The position numbers and the translations under genes were made by a program. A DNA stretch of 64,000 nt from Neotabrizicola shimadae (GTDB taxonomy: Bacteria > Pseudomonadota > Alphaproteobacteria > Rhodobacterales > Rhodobacteraceae), in assembly GCF_019623905.1 (NCBI RefSeq), contig NZ_CP069370.1, forward strand, positions 1,860,001 through 1,924,000, in the 5' to 3' direction. The notes below the pieces were generated by a model that was not told the origin of the DNA, ran no database searches, and saw only the letters and a list, made by a program, of their open reading frames with translations. Of this stretch, positions 24,748 through 33,690 are shown piece by piece (the stretch's first letter is position 1; every line of letters starts with the position of its first letter).

Positions 24748-26402
24748 CCCGCCAGTTTTGCGCGCCAGTCGCGGTATTCTCGCGTTGAGGGTGAGGCGTC
24801 GGTGGCGCGGTCGGCAGCGGCAAGGGCGCTTTCCCTTTCGCCCCGCCGCGCGTGCAGGTCAGACAGCATGCGCCAGGCGCGGGCGGCGTGTCGGCTGTCG
24901 TCGGCCACGGCGGCGGTGAGCGCCGCTTCGGCCTCGTCCAGCCGGTCGGCCTTCACCAGAAGCTCGCCCAGCACCGCCTGGGCGCGGGGCTTTTTCGGCA
25001 CCGGCGAGTAGGTGACGGCCTTGGTCGCATGGTCGATCGACTGGGCTTCCTCGTCCTGGGCATCGGCGATGCGGGCCATGAGCAGGTGCAGATTGGCGTC
25101 GCGGGGATGGGCCAGCAGCGGGGCGGCGATGGCATGGCCGGCATCCTCGGCGCGGCCTTGCGCCAGGAGGACCGAGCCGAGCGCGAGGGCGAAGCCGGGG
25201 TCGTTGGGGAAATGGACCAGAGCGCGCGCGAAGACCTGGGCGGCGCGGTCAAGCTGGCGGTCGCGCTGTGCGAGGCCGCCGGAGAGGAGGAAGTACTGCC
25301 GCGCCGTCGCCTCCATCCGGTCGAGTTGGGCGACCCAGTCGCGTGCCGCCTCGCGGCCGCGTTCGGCGGTGACGAGGCCGGCGTAGTGGACGAGCCCCTC
25401 CTCGGTGGGGGTTTCGCGCAGTATGGCCTCGATGGCGGCGCAGGTGGCCTGGGCCTGGGGATGGTCGATATCGAAGGCGAAGTTGGACGGATAGTCGTTC
25501 GGCGCCTTGATCAGCACCCAGCCTTCGGCATGGCGTTCGATGCCGTAAAGCTGGGTTGCCACCGGGTCTGGGGTGGCTTTGGGGAAGTTGTGGCGGATCT
25601 CGCGGTGGTCGACCTCGACGAAGCGGGCGAGGAGGTCGGCCAGCAGCGCCGGGCCGGGCTGGCCGTCGAGCACGAGGAGCGCGCGCTCGGGAAGCTCGGC
25701 GAAGGCGCGGCGCCAGCTTTCGGGCGTGGCATGGGCGGCGGAGAGGCGGCGGACCTTGGCGCCGGTGCCGGGCAGCGTGGCGGCGGTGGAGCGGTCGAGG
25801 CCGGCATCGGGGCCGCCGGCCTTGTGGATGGCCACCATGTTGTGGAACCGCTCCATCGCCGTGACGCCCGCGGGCGGGGCGGCGATCAGGTCGCGGAAGA
25901 AGCCCACGGAATTGGGCTGGGCCAGGTCGAGCGAGCCGCCGAAGCGGGGCATGAAGGAGGTCTGGACATCCTCGACCACGTAGATGCCGCCGGGCTTCAG
26001 CGTGGGGAAGAGCAGACGGAAGGTTTCCACCACATGTTCGTTGCGGTGGCTGCCGTCATCGACGATCAGGTCGAAGGGGCCCCGTTCGGCGACCAGCGCG
26101 GCAAAGAAATCCGGGTCCACCTGGCTGCCCTGGCGGATGGCGACGCGGGGGCCGAAATCCAGCACCTTCTTCTGGATGTCGATGCCGGTGACCTGGGCCT
26201 TCGGGAAGTAGTCGCGCCAGGTGGCGAGGCTTTGCCCGCCGCGGTCTTCGTCCTGGTAGCCGCCGACGCCGATCTCGAGGATCTTCAGCTCGCGGTCGCG
26301 CCAGCGGTGGAAGAGCTTGTGGTAGTTGGGCGTGTAGCAATGGTAGCCGAACTTGTCGGTGCCGTTCAGCACCGCCATCCGGGACAGCGGATCGAGTGTC
26401 AT
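24744..26402 (-). CDS. Methyltransferase fused to C-terminal TPR domain
   Basis: A 552-aa protein with two parts. Residues 1-180 resemble sugar or macrocin-type SAM methyltransferases: LKILEIGVGGYQDEDRGG (SAM motif I), VTGIDIQKK, FDLIVDDGSHRNEHV with the Asp pair, and KPGGIYVVEDVQTSF. Residues 180-350 form a linker domain. Residues 360-552 carry tetratricopeptide-like helical repeats (for example LAQRDRQLDRAAQVFARAL and LGELLVKADRLDEAEAALT), which would mediate protein contacts. The combination suggests modification of a glycan or glycosylated protein and faces a GT2 gene. The start at 26402 is the first ATG, with no strong ribosome site. Confidence 0.8.
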   Translation of the reverse strand: MTLDPLSRMAVLNGTDKFGYHCYTPNYHKLFHRWRDRELKILEIGVGGYQDEDRGGQSLATWRDYFPKAQVTGIDIQKKVLDFGPRVAIRQGSQVDPDFFAALVAERGPFDLIVDDGSHRNEHVVETFRLLFPTLKPGGIYVVEDVQTSFMPRFGGSLDLAQPNSVGFFRDLIAAPPAGVTAMERFHNMVAIHKAGGPDAGLDRSTAATLPGTGAKVRRLSAAHATPESWRRAFAELPERALLVLDGQPGPALLADLLARFVEVDHREIRHNFPKATPDPVATQLYGIERHAEGWVLIKAPNDYPSNFAFDIDHPQAQATCAAIEAILRETPTEEGLVHYAGLVTAERGREAARDWVAQLDRMEATARQYFLLSGGLAQRDRQLDRAAQVFARALVHFPNDPGFALALGSVLLAQGRAEDAGHAIAAPLLAHPRDANLHLLMARIADAQDEEAQSIDHATKAVTYSPVPKKPRAQAVLGELLVKADRLDEAEAALTAAVADDSRHAARAWRMLSDLHARRGERESALAAADRATDASPSTREYRDWRAKLAG

Positions 26403-26492
26403 GCCTGCCTCTGATTTTGTTATCTGCTCTTTTCGGGCAGCATGAATCGGGCAGGCCCCTGCGGCAAGCGCGGGTTCAGCCGGAGGGTGGCA

Positions 26493-26840
26493 TCAGATGG
26501 AAAACGATGTGCCGCAGCCACAGGAGGCGGTGGCGTTCGGGTTCTGCACCACGAAGCGCGCACCGATCAGTTCGTCGGTGAAGTCGATCACCGCATTGGC
26601 AAGGAAGGGCAGCGAGACGGCATCGACCAGGACGCGCTGGCCGTCCTTTTCCAGCACAAGGTCATCCTCGGCCGCTTCGTCCAGGCGGATATCGTACTGG
26701 AAGCCGGAACATCCCCCGCCCTCGACCGCGATGCGCAGGGCTTTCGTTTCGCCCATCGCCTCGGCAATCTCGGCCAGGCGGGCGAAGGCCCGGTCGGTCA
26801 CGCGGGGATTGGACGCATCTGGCGGCAACATGAGGGTCAT
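26493..26840 (-). CDS. erpA: HesB/IscA-type iron-sulfur cluster insertion protein
   Basis: A-type carrier of 115 aa that delivers Fe-S clusters to apoproteins. The three conserved Cys are present: GGGCSGFQYDI in the middle and SCGCGTSFSI at the C-terminus. The FTDELIGARFVVQNPNATAS segment before the Cys pair is typical of ErpA. It stands alone and is divergent from the dGTPase gene; the 74-base gap between the starts must hold both promoters. Assignment to ErpA rather than IscA or SufA rests on general resemblance. Confidence 0.9.
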   Translation of the reverse strand: MTLMLPPDASNPRVTDRAFARLAEIAEAMGETKALRIAVEGGGCSGFQYDIRLDEAAEDDLVLEKDGQRVLVDAVSLPFLANAVIDFTDELIGARFVVQNPNATASCGCGTSFSI

Positions 26841-26914
26841 GGTTTGTTCGCATATCCTTGGTGCGGTTCCATGAATATAAGTCGGAGTGAAGACCGCAAC
26901 AAGAACGGCCCCGG

Positions 26915-28078
26915 ATGCTTGCCCCCTATGCCTGCCTGCCCGACCAGAGCCGTGGCCGACTATACCCCGAACGCACGTCGTCCTTCCGGTCGCCCTTCCA
27001 GCGCGACCGCGACCGGATCATACATTCCAGCGCCTTCCGCCGGCTGAAGCACAAGACCCAGGTCTTCGTGGAACATGAGGGCGATTACTATCGCACACGG
27101 CTGACCCATTCGATCGAGGTGGCGCAGGTGGCGCGCACCATCTCGGGCGTGTTGAACCTGAACACCGATCTGGCCGAGGCGATCGCGCTGGCGCATGACC
27201 TGGGGCATACGCCCTTTGGCCATACCGGCGAGGATGCGATGGAGCGCCTGATGGCGCCCTATGGCGGATTTGACCACAATGCGCAGGCGCTGCGGATCGT
27301 GACGCGGCTGGAGCGGCATTATGCCGATTTCGATGGGCTGAACCTGACCTGGGAGACGCTGGAGGGCATTGCCAAGCACAACGGGCCGGTCATCGGGCCG
27401 AATGCCGACAAGAAGCATGAGGGGCCACTGCCCTATGCCCTGGCCGAAGTGAATGCGATGTGGGATCTGGAACTGGACACCCATGCCAGCGCCGAGGCCC
27501 AGGTGGCGGCGATTGCCGATGACGTGGCCTATTCGCACCACGACCTGCACGACGGGTTGCGGTCGGGCCTGTTCACCGAGGACGACCTCATGGACCTGCC
27601 GGTCACCGGGCCGGCCTTCGCCGAGGTGGATGCGATCTATCCGGGGCTGGAGAAGATGCGCCGCCGGCACGAGGCGCTGCGCCGGGTGTTCGGGCGCATG
27701 GTCGAGGACGTGATCGCGGTGGCGCAGAACCGGCTTTCGGCGGCGCAACCGAAATCGGTGGACGATATCCGGCACATGGGCACCACGATCATCCGCTTTT
27801 CCAAGCCGCTCTACCAGGAGCTGAAGGCGATCCGGTCCTTCCTGTTCCACCGCATGTACCGCGCGCCTTCGGTCATGGCCGAACGGGCGCGGGTGACGCA
27901 GGTGGTGAACGACCTGTTCCCGCTGTTCCTGCGCGAACCGGCGCTTCTGCCGGCCGAATGGCAGGCCGACATTGCCGCGGCCACCGACGAGGTGGTGCTT
28001 GCGCGGATCGTTGCGGATTATGTGGCAGGGATGACGGACCGGTTCGCCTTGCAGGAACACGCGCGGCTGTGCGGGTGA
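26915..28078 (+). CDS. dgt: Deoxyguanosinetriphosphate triphosphohydrolase-like protein
   Basis: HD-domain dNTP triphosphohydrolase of 387 aa that splits dNTPs into nucleoside and triphosphate, acting on nucleotide pools. The characteristic N-terminal stretch RDRDRIIHSSAFRRLKHKTQ is followed by RLTHSIEVAQVAR (first metal His), ALAHDLGHTPFGHTGED (the His-Asp pair) and DDVAYSHHDLHDG (second Asp). The C-terminal antigen-type helical region is complete. The ATG at 26915 has a weak ribosome site, but the N-terminus agrees with the family (APYACLPDQSRGRLYPE). A methyltransferase gene follows after 42 bases. Confidence 0.92.
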   Translation: MLAPYACLPDQSRGRLYPERTSSFRSPFQRDRDRIIHSSAFRRLKHKTQVFVEHEGDYYRTRLTHSIEVAQVARTISGVLNLNTDLAEAIALAHDLGHTPFGHTGEDAMERLMAPYGGFDHNAQALRIVTRLERHYADFDGLNLTWETLEGIAKHNGPVIGPNADKKHEGPLPYALAEVNAMWDLELDTHASAEAQVAAIADDVAYSHHDLHDGLRSGLFTEDDLMDLPVTGPAFAEVDAIYPGLEKMRRRHEALRRVFGRMVEDVIAVAQNRLSAAQPKSVDDIRHMGTTIIRFSKPLYQELKAIRSFLFHRMYRAPSVMAERARVTQVVNDLFPLFLREPALLPAEWQADIAAATDEVVLARIVADYVAGMTDRFALQEHARLCG

Positions 28079-28120
28079 CTTGTCGGGCGAAGCCCTTCTT
28101 GCGGAGATAGGTGACCAGAA

Positions 28121-28726
28121 ATGCCAGCCCCTGACGCGCAGACACTGGCGTTCTATTCCGAATTCGCCCCCACCTACGTTGCGAGCGGCGCAGGCGGCGT
28201 AAGCCGACACCTGCCCTACTTTCTTGAGGTCTTGAAGCCCGGTTCCACGATCCTTGAATTGGGATGCGGCGGTGGAAGGGACGCCCAAGCCATGATCGCG
28301 GCGGGACATCGGGTCGATCCGACGGATGGCTCGGCGGCGATTGCCGCAAAGGCCGAAGCGCTTTTGCAGATTCCCGTGCGTGTGATGCGCTTCGATGAAC
28401 TGGAGGCCGAGGAGGACTACGATGCTGTCTGGGCCAATGCCTCCTTGCTGCATGTTCCTCGTCCGGACCTTCCGGAAGTCTTATCGAAGGTGAGGCGTGC
28501 GCTGAAGCCGGGTGGGCTTCACCATGCGAGCTACAAAGGGGGCGACCGAGAAGGGCGGGACAGTCACGGTCGCTATTTCAACTACCTGTCGCGCGACGAA
28601 CTGGTCGCAATCTATGAGGCATCGGGCGATTGGGATATCCTGTCTGTTGTCGAATACATCGGGGGAGGGTTCGACAAAGGCGTTCAAGGCCCCTGGCTAG
28701 CGATCCTGACAAGACGACCGGAATGA
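28121..28726 (+). CDS. Class I SAM-dependent methyltransferase
   Basis: A 201-aa methyltransferase with motif I TILELGCGGGRDAQAMIAAG near residue 45, the acidic residue at VDPTDGS in motif II, DAVWANASLLHVP as motif IV and RALKPGGLHHASYKGG as motif V/VI. It resembles TehB/UbiE-like small-molecule methyltransferases. The substrate is unknown and no neighbour is informative. Codon usage looks less GC-biased than the dGTPase gene upstream, which hints at a different history, but this was judged by eye only. Confidence 0.82.
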   Translation: MPAPDAQTLAFYSEFAPTYVASGAGGVSRHLPYFLEVLKPGSTILELGCGGGRDAQAMIAAGHRVDPTDGSAAIAAKAEALLQIPVRVMRFDELEAEEDYDAVWANASLLHVPRPDLPEVLSKVRRALKPGGLHHASYKGGDREGRDSHGRYFNYLSRDELVAIYEASGDWDILSVVEYIGGGFDKGVQGPWLAILTRRPE

Positions 28727-28743
28727 CTTCTGGGCCGAGTTTG

Positions 28744-29273
28744 CTATGCTGGAACGAACGTTCGCTGTACGGCATCCTCGCCCACGTGGGCGCTGGACAG
28801 GAGGCGTGGCGGCGGCAGGGGCCGGCGAAGGACGGATTGCCCCGGCCCAGTACCACCGGGCGGATGTACAGGCGGTATTCGCCGATGAGCCCGAGGTGTG
28901 AGAGGCCGTGGGCCAGCACCGGGCCGCCGCCCTGGATCTCGCCCGGAAGCGTGGACTTCAGGCGGCGCACTTCGGCCGCGAGGTCGGGGCCAAGCAGGGT
29001 GGAATTGGGGCCGACCGATGTGAGTGTCCGCGAGGCCACCCATTTCGGTTGGGCGCGCCAGGCCCTGGCGAAGTCGTGCAAGTCAGGCGTCCAGTCCGGC
29101 TGGTCCTCGTCCCAGTAGCGCATGAGTTCATAAAGGCGGCGGCCGTAGAGGCTGCCGGTCAGGTCGCCGACCATCTGGGTGAAGTGGCGGAACAGCGCGT
29201 CGTCGGGGGCGAAGCGGTCGTGGTCCACATAGCCGTCGAGCGACAGGTTCATTCCCTGGAAGAGCGTTGCCAT
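28744..29273 (-). pseudogene. DHFR-family (RibD C-terminal) protein, frameshifted near the 3' end
   Basis: The frame from ATG 29273 encodes a dihydrofolate-reductase-like protein (NLSLDGYVDHDRFAPDD, GRRLYELMRYWDED, SRTLTS, GGGPVLAHGLSHLGLIGEYR, PVVLGRGNPSFAGP). After FAGP the frame runs into unrelated sequence. Restoring one base in the run of G at 28818-28821 (C on the coding strand) gives LPPPRLLSSAHVGEDAVQRT, a normal family ending, and a stop at 28744. The natural protein would be about 176 aa. Either the gene is recently inactivated or the homopolymer was miscounted in the assembly. Family members act in folate or riboflavin-type reductions, often with unknown substrate. Confidence 0.8.
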
Positions 29274-29346
29274 GGCGGCCTTCCCGTTGTGGTGGATGGC
29301 CTGAGCCTACACGGGTCTGGCCCTGTCGGGGAGACCCCGGCCGCCC

Positions 29347-30531
29347 CTACCCCGCCGTCACGTCGTGGCCATAGATCCAGTCGAAGCGCGACAGAGCGAA
29401 ATCGGGCAGGAGCGTGCTGCCGATCTTCAGCCCCAGATGCGCGACGGAGCGCAACGGGCCGGACAGGTGATAGGCGCGGGCGTTGCGGTTGGCGGCTTCC
29501 ACGATCTTCTTGCAGCGCGGCGCGCGGGCGGCCTGATAGCTTGCCAGCGCCTCGGCACGGTCGTCATGCGTGTCCAGCGCCTGGGCGAGGACAAAGGCAT
29601 CTTCCAGCGCCATGTTGGCGCCTTGGGCGAGGAAGGGCAGCGTCGGGTGCGCGGCATCGCCCAGGATCGCAACGGCACCTTCGGCCATGTCCTTCGTCCA
29701 GGTCCGGGCAACCGGGTGACGGAACAGGCCCCAGAGCCAGACATCCTGGACCTGATCCAGCCAGCCCCGGACTCGGGGACCGAAATCCTTGAAGGCAAGG
29801 CGCAGTTCCATCGGATCGTCCCGCAGGGCCCAGCTTTCCTCGGCCCACCGTGGGCGTTCCTCGATGGCGACGATGTTGCGCAGCGTGCCGCCGCGCAGAG
29901 GATAGGTGACCAGGTGACGGCCCGGGCCCATGTGAACCTCGGCGACCGGGGGGATGGGGCTGTCGTTCGGCAGGACAGCGCGCCAGGCAACCTGATTGGT
30001 AAAGATCGCCTTGCCGGCCCCGCAGAGCGCCGTGCGGGTGGGCGAGTGCAACCCGTCGGCGGCGATCAGGAGGCCAGTCTCGATCTCGCCCCCCTGAGCG
30101 GTGGTGACACGGGGGCGCGGGCCGGAGAGATCGACCGTCTTCACCTTTTGCAGGAGGCGGATTTCCACGCCGGATTCGCGGGCGCCGCGGGCGAGAAGGT
30201 CGATGAGATCGGCGCGGTGCAGAAAGCGGAATCCCTGACCCGCCGAGGAGCGGGAGAGGTCCATGCGCATCACTGGCGTGTCGTCCAGCCCGTCCATCAG
30301 CTCCACGGCATCAGCGCGCTGGCCGAGGCGGTCGAGTTCGGGTTCCAGCCCGAGCGCCCGAAGCACGGCGGCGCCGTTCGGGCTGATCTGCAGGCCGGCG
30401 CCAACCTCGCGGATGGCGTCGGCCTGTTCCAGCACGGTGACGGCGGCGCCGCGCAGCGCGAGCGCGCGCGCCACGGCCAGACCGGCGACACCAGCCCCAA
30501 GGACCGTGACCTTTTCACCATGCAGGCTCAT
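29347..30531 (-). CDS. FAD-dependent aromatic-ring monooxygenase (salicylate hydroxylase-like)
   Basis: A 394-aa group A flavoprotein monooxygenase. The FAD-binding motif is VTVLGAGVAGLAVARALALR near residue 10, the DG motif is GLLIAADGLHSPTR near 155, and the GD motif is AILGDAAHPTLPFLAQGANM near 285 with EDAFVLAQAL. These are typical of salicylate or 3-hydroxybenzoate hydroxylases acting with NAD(P)H. No aromatic catabolism genes are adjacent, so the substrate is open. The ATG at 30531 is preceded by GGAGG at good spacing and directly precedes the Rossmann motif. Confidence 0.86.
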   Translation of the reverse strand: MSLHGEKVTVLGAGVAGLAVARALALRGAAVTVLEQADAIREVGAGLQISPNGAAVLRALGLEPELDRLGQRADAVELMDGLDDTPVMRMDLSRSSAGQGFRFLHRADLIDLLARGARESGVEIRLLQKVKTVDLSGPRPRVTTAQGGEIETGLLIAADGLHSPTRTALCGAGKAIFTNQVAWRAVLPNDSPIPPVAEVHMGPGRHLVTYPLRGGTLRNIVAIEERPRWAEESWALRDDPMELRLAFKDFGPRVRGWLDQVQDVWLWGLFRHPVARTWTKDMAEGAVAILGDAAHPTLPFLAQGANMALEDAFVLAQALDTHDDRAEALASYQAARAPRCKKIVEAANRNARAYHLSGPLRSVAHLGLKIGSTLLPDFALSRFDWIYGHDVTAG

Positions 30532-30625
30532 CGCCGACCTCCGGACAGAACAACGCCGGACCTTTCGGCCCGGCGCCACTTTCGTTGTCACGGGGTCGCG
30601 AGGCAAGCCCGCGCGCCTGCGTCAC

Positions 30626-31048
30626 TCAGTCGTCGCGGTGGACCTTTTCGCGACGCTCGTGCTTTTCCTGGGCTTCCAGCGTCATGGTGGCGATGGGGCG
30701 CGCGTCCAGACGCTTGAGGCTGATCGGCTCGCCCGTCATCTCGCAGTAGCCGTATTCGCCGTTTTCGATCCGGCGGAGCGCGGCGTCGATCTTGGCGACC
30801 AGCTTGCGCTGGCGGTCGCGGGTGCGCAGTTCCAGCGCGCGGTCGGTTTCTTCGCTGGCGCGGTCGGCCAGGTCGGGGACGTTGCGGGCGCTGTCCTGCA
30901 GGTTGTCGATCGTCTCGGCCGACTGGCTGAGCAGTTCCTGCTTCCAGGTCTGCAGCTTGCGGCGGAAGTATTCGAGCTGCCTTTCGTTCATGAAAGGCTC
31001 GTTCTCGGCGGGGCGATAATCATCGGGAAGAAAGACTTCGGCCTTCAT
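30626..31048 (-). CDS. dksA: RNA polymerase-binding transcription factor DksA, single-Cys variant
   Basis: Secondary-channel regulator that works with ppGpp, 140 aa from the ATG at 31048 (MKAEVFLPDDYRPAENEPFM), which follows GGAGAGAAGG. The coiled-coil helices span roughly residues 20-95, with the tip region DLADRASEETDRALELRTRD holding the DxxDxA-type motif. In place of the C4 zinc finger it has CEMT, 17 residues, then TLEA: the CxxT-x17-TxxA arrangement described for Rhodobacter sphaeroides DksA, which functions without normal zinc binding. An ATG at 31099 with its own AGGAGG motif would add 17 residues and is a real alternative start. It is divergent from the MoxR gene. Confidence 0.92.
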   Translation of the reverse strand: MKAEVFLPDDYRPAENEPFMNERQLEYFRRKLQTWKQELLSQSAETIDNLQDSARNVPDLADRASEETDRALELRTRDRQRKLVAKIDAALRRIENGEYGYCEMTGEPISLKRLDARPIATMTLEAQEKHERREKVHRDD

Positions 31049-31219
31049 CTGCCTTCTCTCCTTGGGGCCGGATCGCTCCGACAGGTGAGCTTCTGTCATC
31101 GCGTCCTCCTGCTGGCGGTGCATCTATCCCATGGCCCCCGGATTGTCACTAGCGGTTGCGACAATTTCGGGGCCGGACTAGGGTGCTTTCGCCCCGCTTC
31201 ACAGAGCCTTGACAGACCG

Positions 31220-32062
31220 ATGAAATTTGCTTCCACGACGGATTATGTCGCCACCGATGAACTGGCCGTTGCGGTAAACGCGGCGGTGATGCTGGAACGG
31301 CCGCTTCTGGTGAAAGGCGAGCCGGGGACCGGCAAGACGGAACTGGCGCGGCAGGTGGCGGCGGCGCTGTCGCTGCCCCTGATCGAGTGGCATGTGAAGA
31401 GCACAACCAAGGCGCGCGAGGGGCTTTACGAGTACGACGCGGTCAGCCGGCTGCGCGACAGCCAGCTGGGCGATGCGCGGGTGCATGACGTGCGCAACTA
31501 CATCCGCAAGGGGAGGCTTTGGCAGGCTTTCCAGGCCGAGGGCCGCGTGGTGCTGCTGATCGACGAGATCGACAAGGCGGACATCGAGTTTCCGAACGAT
31601 CTGCTGCAAGAGCTGGACCGCATGGAGTTCACCGTCGAGGAGACGGGAGAGGTGGTGCGGGCGCGGCACCGGCCGGTGGTGATCATCACGTCGAACAACG
31701 AGAAGGAGCTGCCCGACGCCTTCCTGCGGCGGTGCTTCTTCCACTACATCCGGTTTCCCGACATCGACACGCTGAAGGCCATTGTCCGCGTGCATTTCCC
31801 CGACATCAAGGACCGGCTTCTGACCGCGGCACTGGTGCAGTTCTTTGAACTGCGCGAGACGCCGGGTTTGAAGAAGAAGCCCTCGACCAGCGAGGTGCTG
31901 GACTGGCTGCGGCTGATCCTGGCCGAGGATCTGGCGCCGGAGGATCTGCGCGCCGAGCCGGGCGCCGTGCTGCCAAAGCTGCACGGCGCGCTGTTGAAGA
32001 CGGAGGCCGACCTTCACCTGTTCGAGCGGCTGGCCTTCCTGAACCGCGGCGGGCGCGGCTGA
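31220..32062 (+). CDS. MoxR-family AAA+ ATPase
   Basis: A 280-aa chaperone-type ATPase. Walker A is VKGEPGTGKTELARQ near residue 37, Walker B is VVLLIDEIDKADIEFPND near 112 and the sensor region is VVIITSNNEKELPDAFLRRC near 155. MoxR proteins act with VWA-domain partners to mature or activate enzymes. The expected partner (CoxE-like VWA protein) is encoded 3.4 kb downstream on the same strand, with an oppositely oriented phytase gene and two other genes between. The ATG at 31220 has no obvious ribosome site. Confidence 0.9.
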   Translation: MKFASTTDYVATDELAVAVNAAVMLERPLLVKGEPGTGKTELARQVAAALSLPLIEWHVKSTTKAREGLYEYDAVSRLRDSQLGDARVHDVRNYIRKGRLWQAFQAEGRVVLLIDEIDKADIEFPNDLLQELDRMEFTVEETGEVVRARHRPVVIITSNNEKELPDAFLRRCFFHYIRFPDIDTLKAIVRVHFPDIKDRLLTAALVQFFELRETPGLKKKPSTSEVLDWLRLILAEDLAPEDLRAEPGAVLPKLHGALLKTEADLHLFERLAFLNRGGRG

Positions 32063-32066
32063 GACG

Positions 32067-33356
32067 TCACTGCCGGGGATCGGCACCTTCGGGGGCCACG
32101 GCCAGCGGCGGGGTGAAGCTGTCGGCGATGGCCTTCCAGTCCACGAACTTGAAGTTGGTCGAGGCCACTTCGCCGTCGAGCCCGTTCAGATCGCCGGCAT
32201 AGCCGTCCTGGGTGATGAACAGGCCGTTCGGGAAGCCGGGCAGCGCCATGGCGATCACATCGGCGCCGTCGCTTTCCTGAACGGCGTCCATCGCGCCGCT
32301 GGCAGCGACACGGAAGGACCCCAGAAGCTCGGGCGCGGTGCCGCCAAGGCGGAACACGGCGAAGCTGTCATCGTAGGGCGCGTCGGCCAGGGGCGCGTCG
32401 CCATGGGCGCCGCCCTGGCTGGAGGCCAGAAGATACCGCGTGCCGTCGCCGCCGTACCAGATGGTCAGCCCTTCGACATCGCGCGCGATCACGCTGTCCT
32501 CGTTGCGGAAGCTGGAGCCGGCCGCGCCGCGGGTTTCATAGACCAGCACCGGTTCGCCGCCCGTCACGGGAACGGCCCAGATGCCCACGTCTTCCTGCCC
32601 CGTGTAAAGCGTGCCGGTGGTGCGGTCGATCACCGAGCCTTCGAACTGGTTAGACCAGTCCTTTGCCGGGTCTTCGTCGCTCTCGACGGTCAGATCCTGC
32701 CCCTTGTGAGTGGCGGGCACAGAGAATTCGTGGTCCTTGACCGCCTGCGCGGTGCCGTCGGGATTGGCCTGCAGCTTGAACAGACCGACCACCGGCTGGT
32801 GGCGCTGAGTTCCGGCGATCCAGAGCGTGTCGCCGTCCTTCCAGGTGGTCAGGCCATAGACGGTGTTCTGGTCATCCAGCGGGTTGTCGACCGCAGCGCC
32901 GGACTCCGGGCGGGTGGGGAAGGCCCGGCCTGCCGCAGGGGCGGTGATCTCGGTCAGGGGGGCGTCACCGGCGGCGATCTTCCAGATGCGGATGATGTCC
33001 AGGCCCCGGTCGGAGCCGATCACCAGATCTGCGGTGCTGCCGTCGCCAAGGGTCACGCCATAGGCCACGTCCACATTGTTGATGCGGCCATCCTCGGCGG
33101 GAAGCACGGTCTGAACCAGCGCGCCGGTCAGGTCATAGACGCGGACACCGCCGTTCTTCACGGCAGTGACAACCAGGCTTTTCGCCGGATCGGCGGGATC
33201 GACCCAGATTGCCGGATCGTCGGCATCGGCATCTGCGTCGGCCTCGGTCAGCACCGGCGTCTGCAGGGTGGGCGCGACGTCGGCCACCTCCCAGGCGAGG
33301 GTGGCGGTCGGCAAGGCGGCGGCAAAGGCAAGAAGGGACAGGCCGGCACGGAACAT
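32067..33356 (-). CDS. Beta-propeller phytase
   Basis: Predicted exported calcium-dependent 3-phytase of 429 aa that would release phosphate from inositol phosphates. The signal peptide ends LPTATLA. The mature protein shows family features: ADDPAIWVDPADPAKSLVV near residue 45, KNGGVRVYDLTG, RINNVDVAYG, GSDRGLDIIRIW, then TVYGLTTWKDG, GQEDVGIWAV and DVEGLTIWYGG, all typical of six-bladed phytases. The acidic N-terminal run ADADADADD is unusual but lies before the first blade and may bind calcium. The gene sits against the grain of its neighbours, ending 4 bases from the MoxR stop. Confidence 0.9.
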   Translation of the reverse strand: MFRAGLSLLAFAAALPTATLAWEVADVAPTLQTPVLTEADADADADDPAIWVDPADPAKSLVVTAVKNGGVRVYDLTGALVQTVLPAEDGRINNVDVAYGVTLGDGSTADLVIGSDRGLDIIRIWKIAAGDAPLTEITAPAAGRAFPTRPESGAAVDNPLDDQNTVYGLTTWKDGDTLWIAGTQRHQPVVGLFKLQANPDGTAQAVKDHEFSVPATHKGQDLTVESDEDPAKDWSNQFEGSVIDRTTGTLYTGQEDVGIWAVPVTGGEPVLVYETRGAAGSSFRNEDSVIARDVEGLTIWYGGDGTRYLLASSQGGAHGDAPLADAPYDDSFAVFRLGGTAPELLGSFRVAASGAMDAVQESDGADVIAMALPGFPNGLFITQDGYAGDLNGLDGEVASTNFKFVDWKAIADSFTPPLAVAPEGADPRQ

Positions 33357-33690
33357 CTGGGACTCCTGAAGCGTTGTCCCCGCGCCTTAGGCCCTCTGAC
33401 TGACAGCCCCGTGACAGATGGGTAACGCCGGGATGACCGTCGCCCCTCCAAGGCAGCAAGAGGCGAATCGTGGAGGCGCAAGCCGGCAAAGGGCGCCCGG
33501 CTCCGCCACAATTCCGTCTGGCTTCGGGCACGTTGCCGCCACAGGTTCGCAGCGATTGCCTAGCTGTGGCGAAACATCGGGTTCGTGGCGCAACAGATTG
33601 TATCTGAAAGCAAAGACACTGCCCATGTCTTGACACAATGCCGCCGCGATCCCGACACTCGCACTTTGTTCGCTGATCCAAGGCGCGACG
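33357..33690. other. Intergenic region between phytase and lipoprotein genes
   Basis: About 330 bases between divergent genes, with no convincing coding frame. A TTGACA hexamer at 33630-33635 on the plus strand lies 55 bases before the lipoprotein gene and could be a -35 box, but no matching -10 is obvious. Confidence 0.45.
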
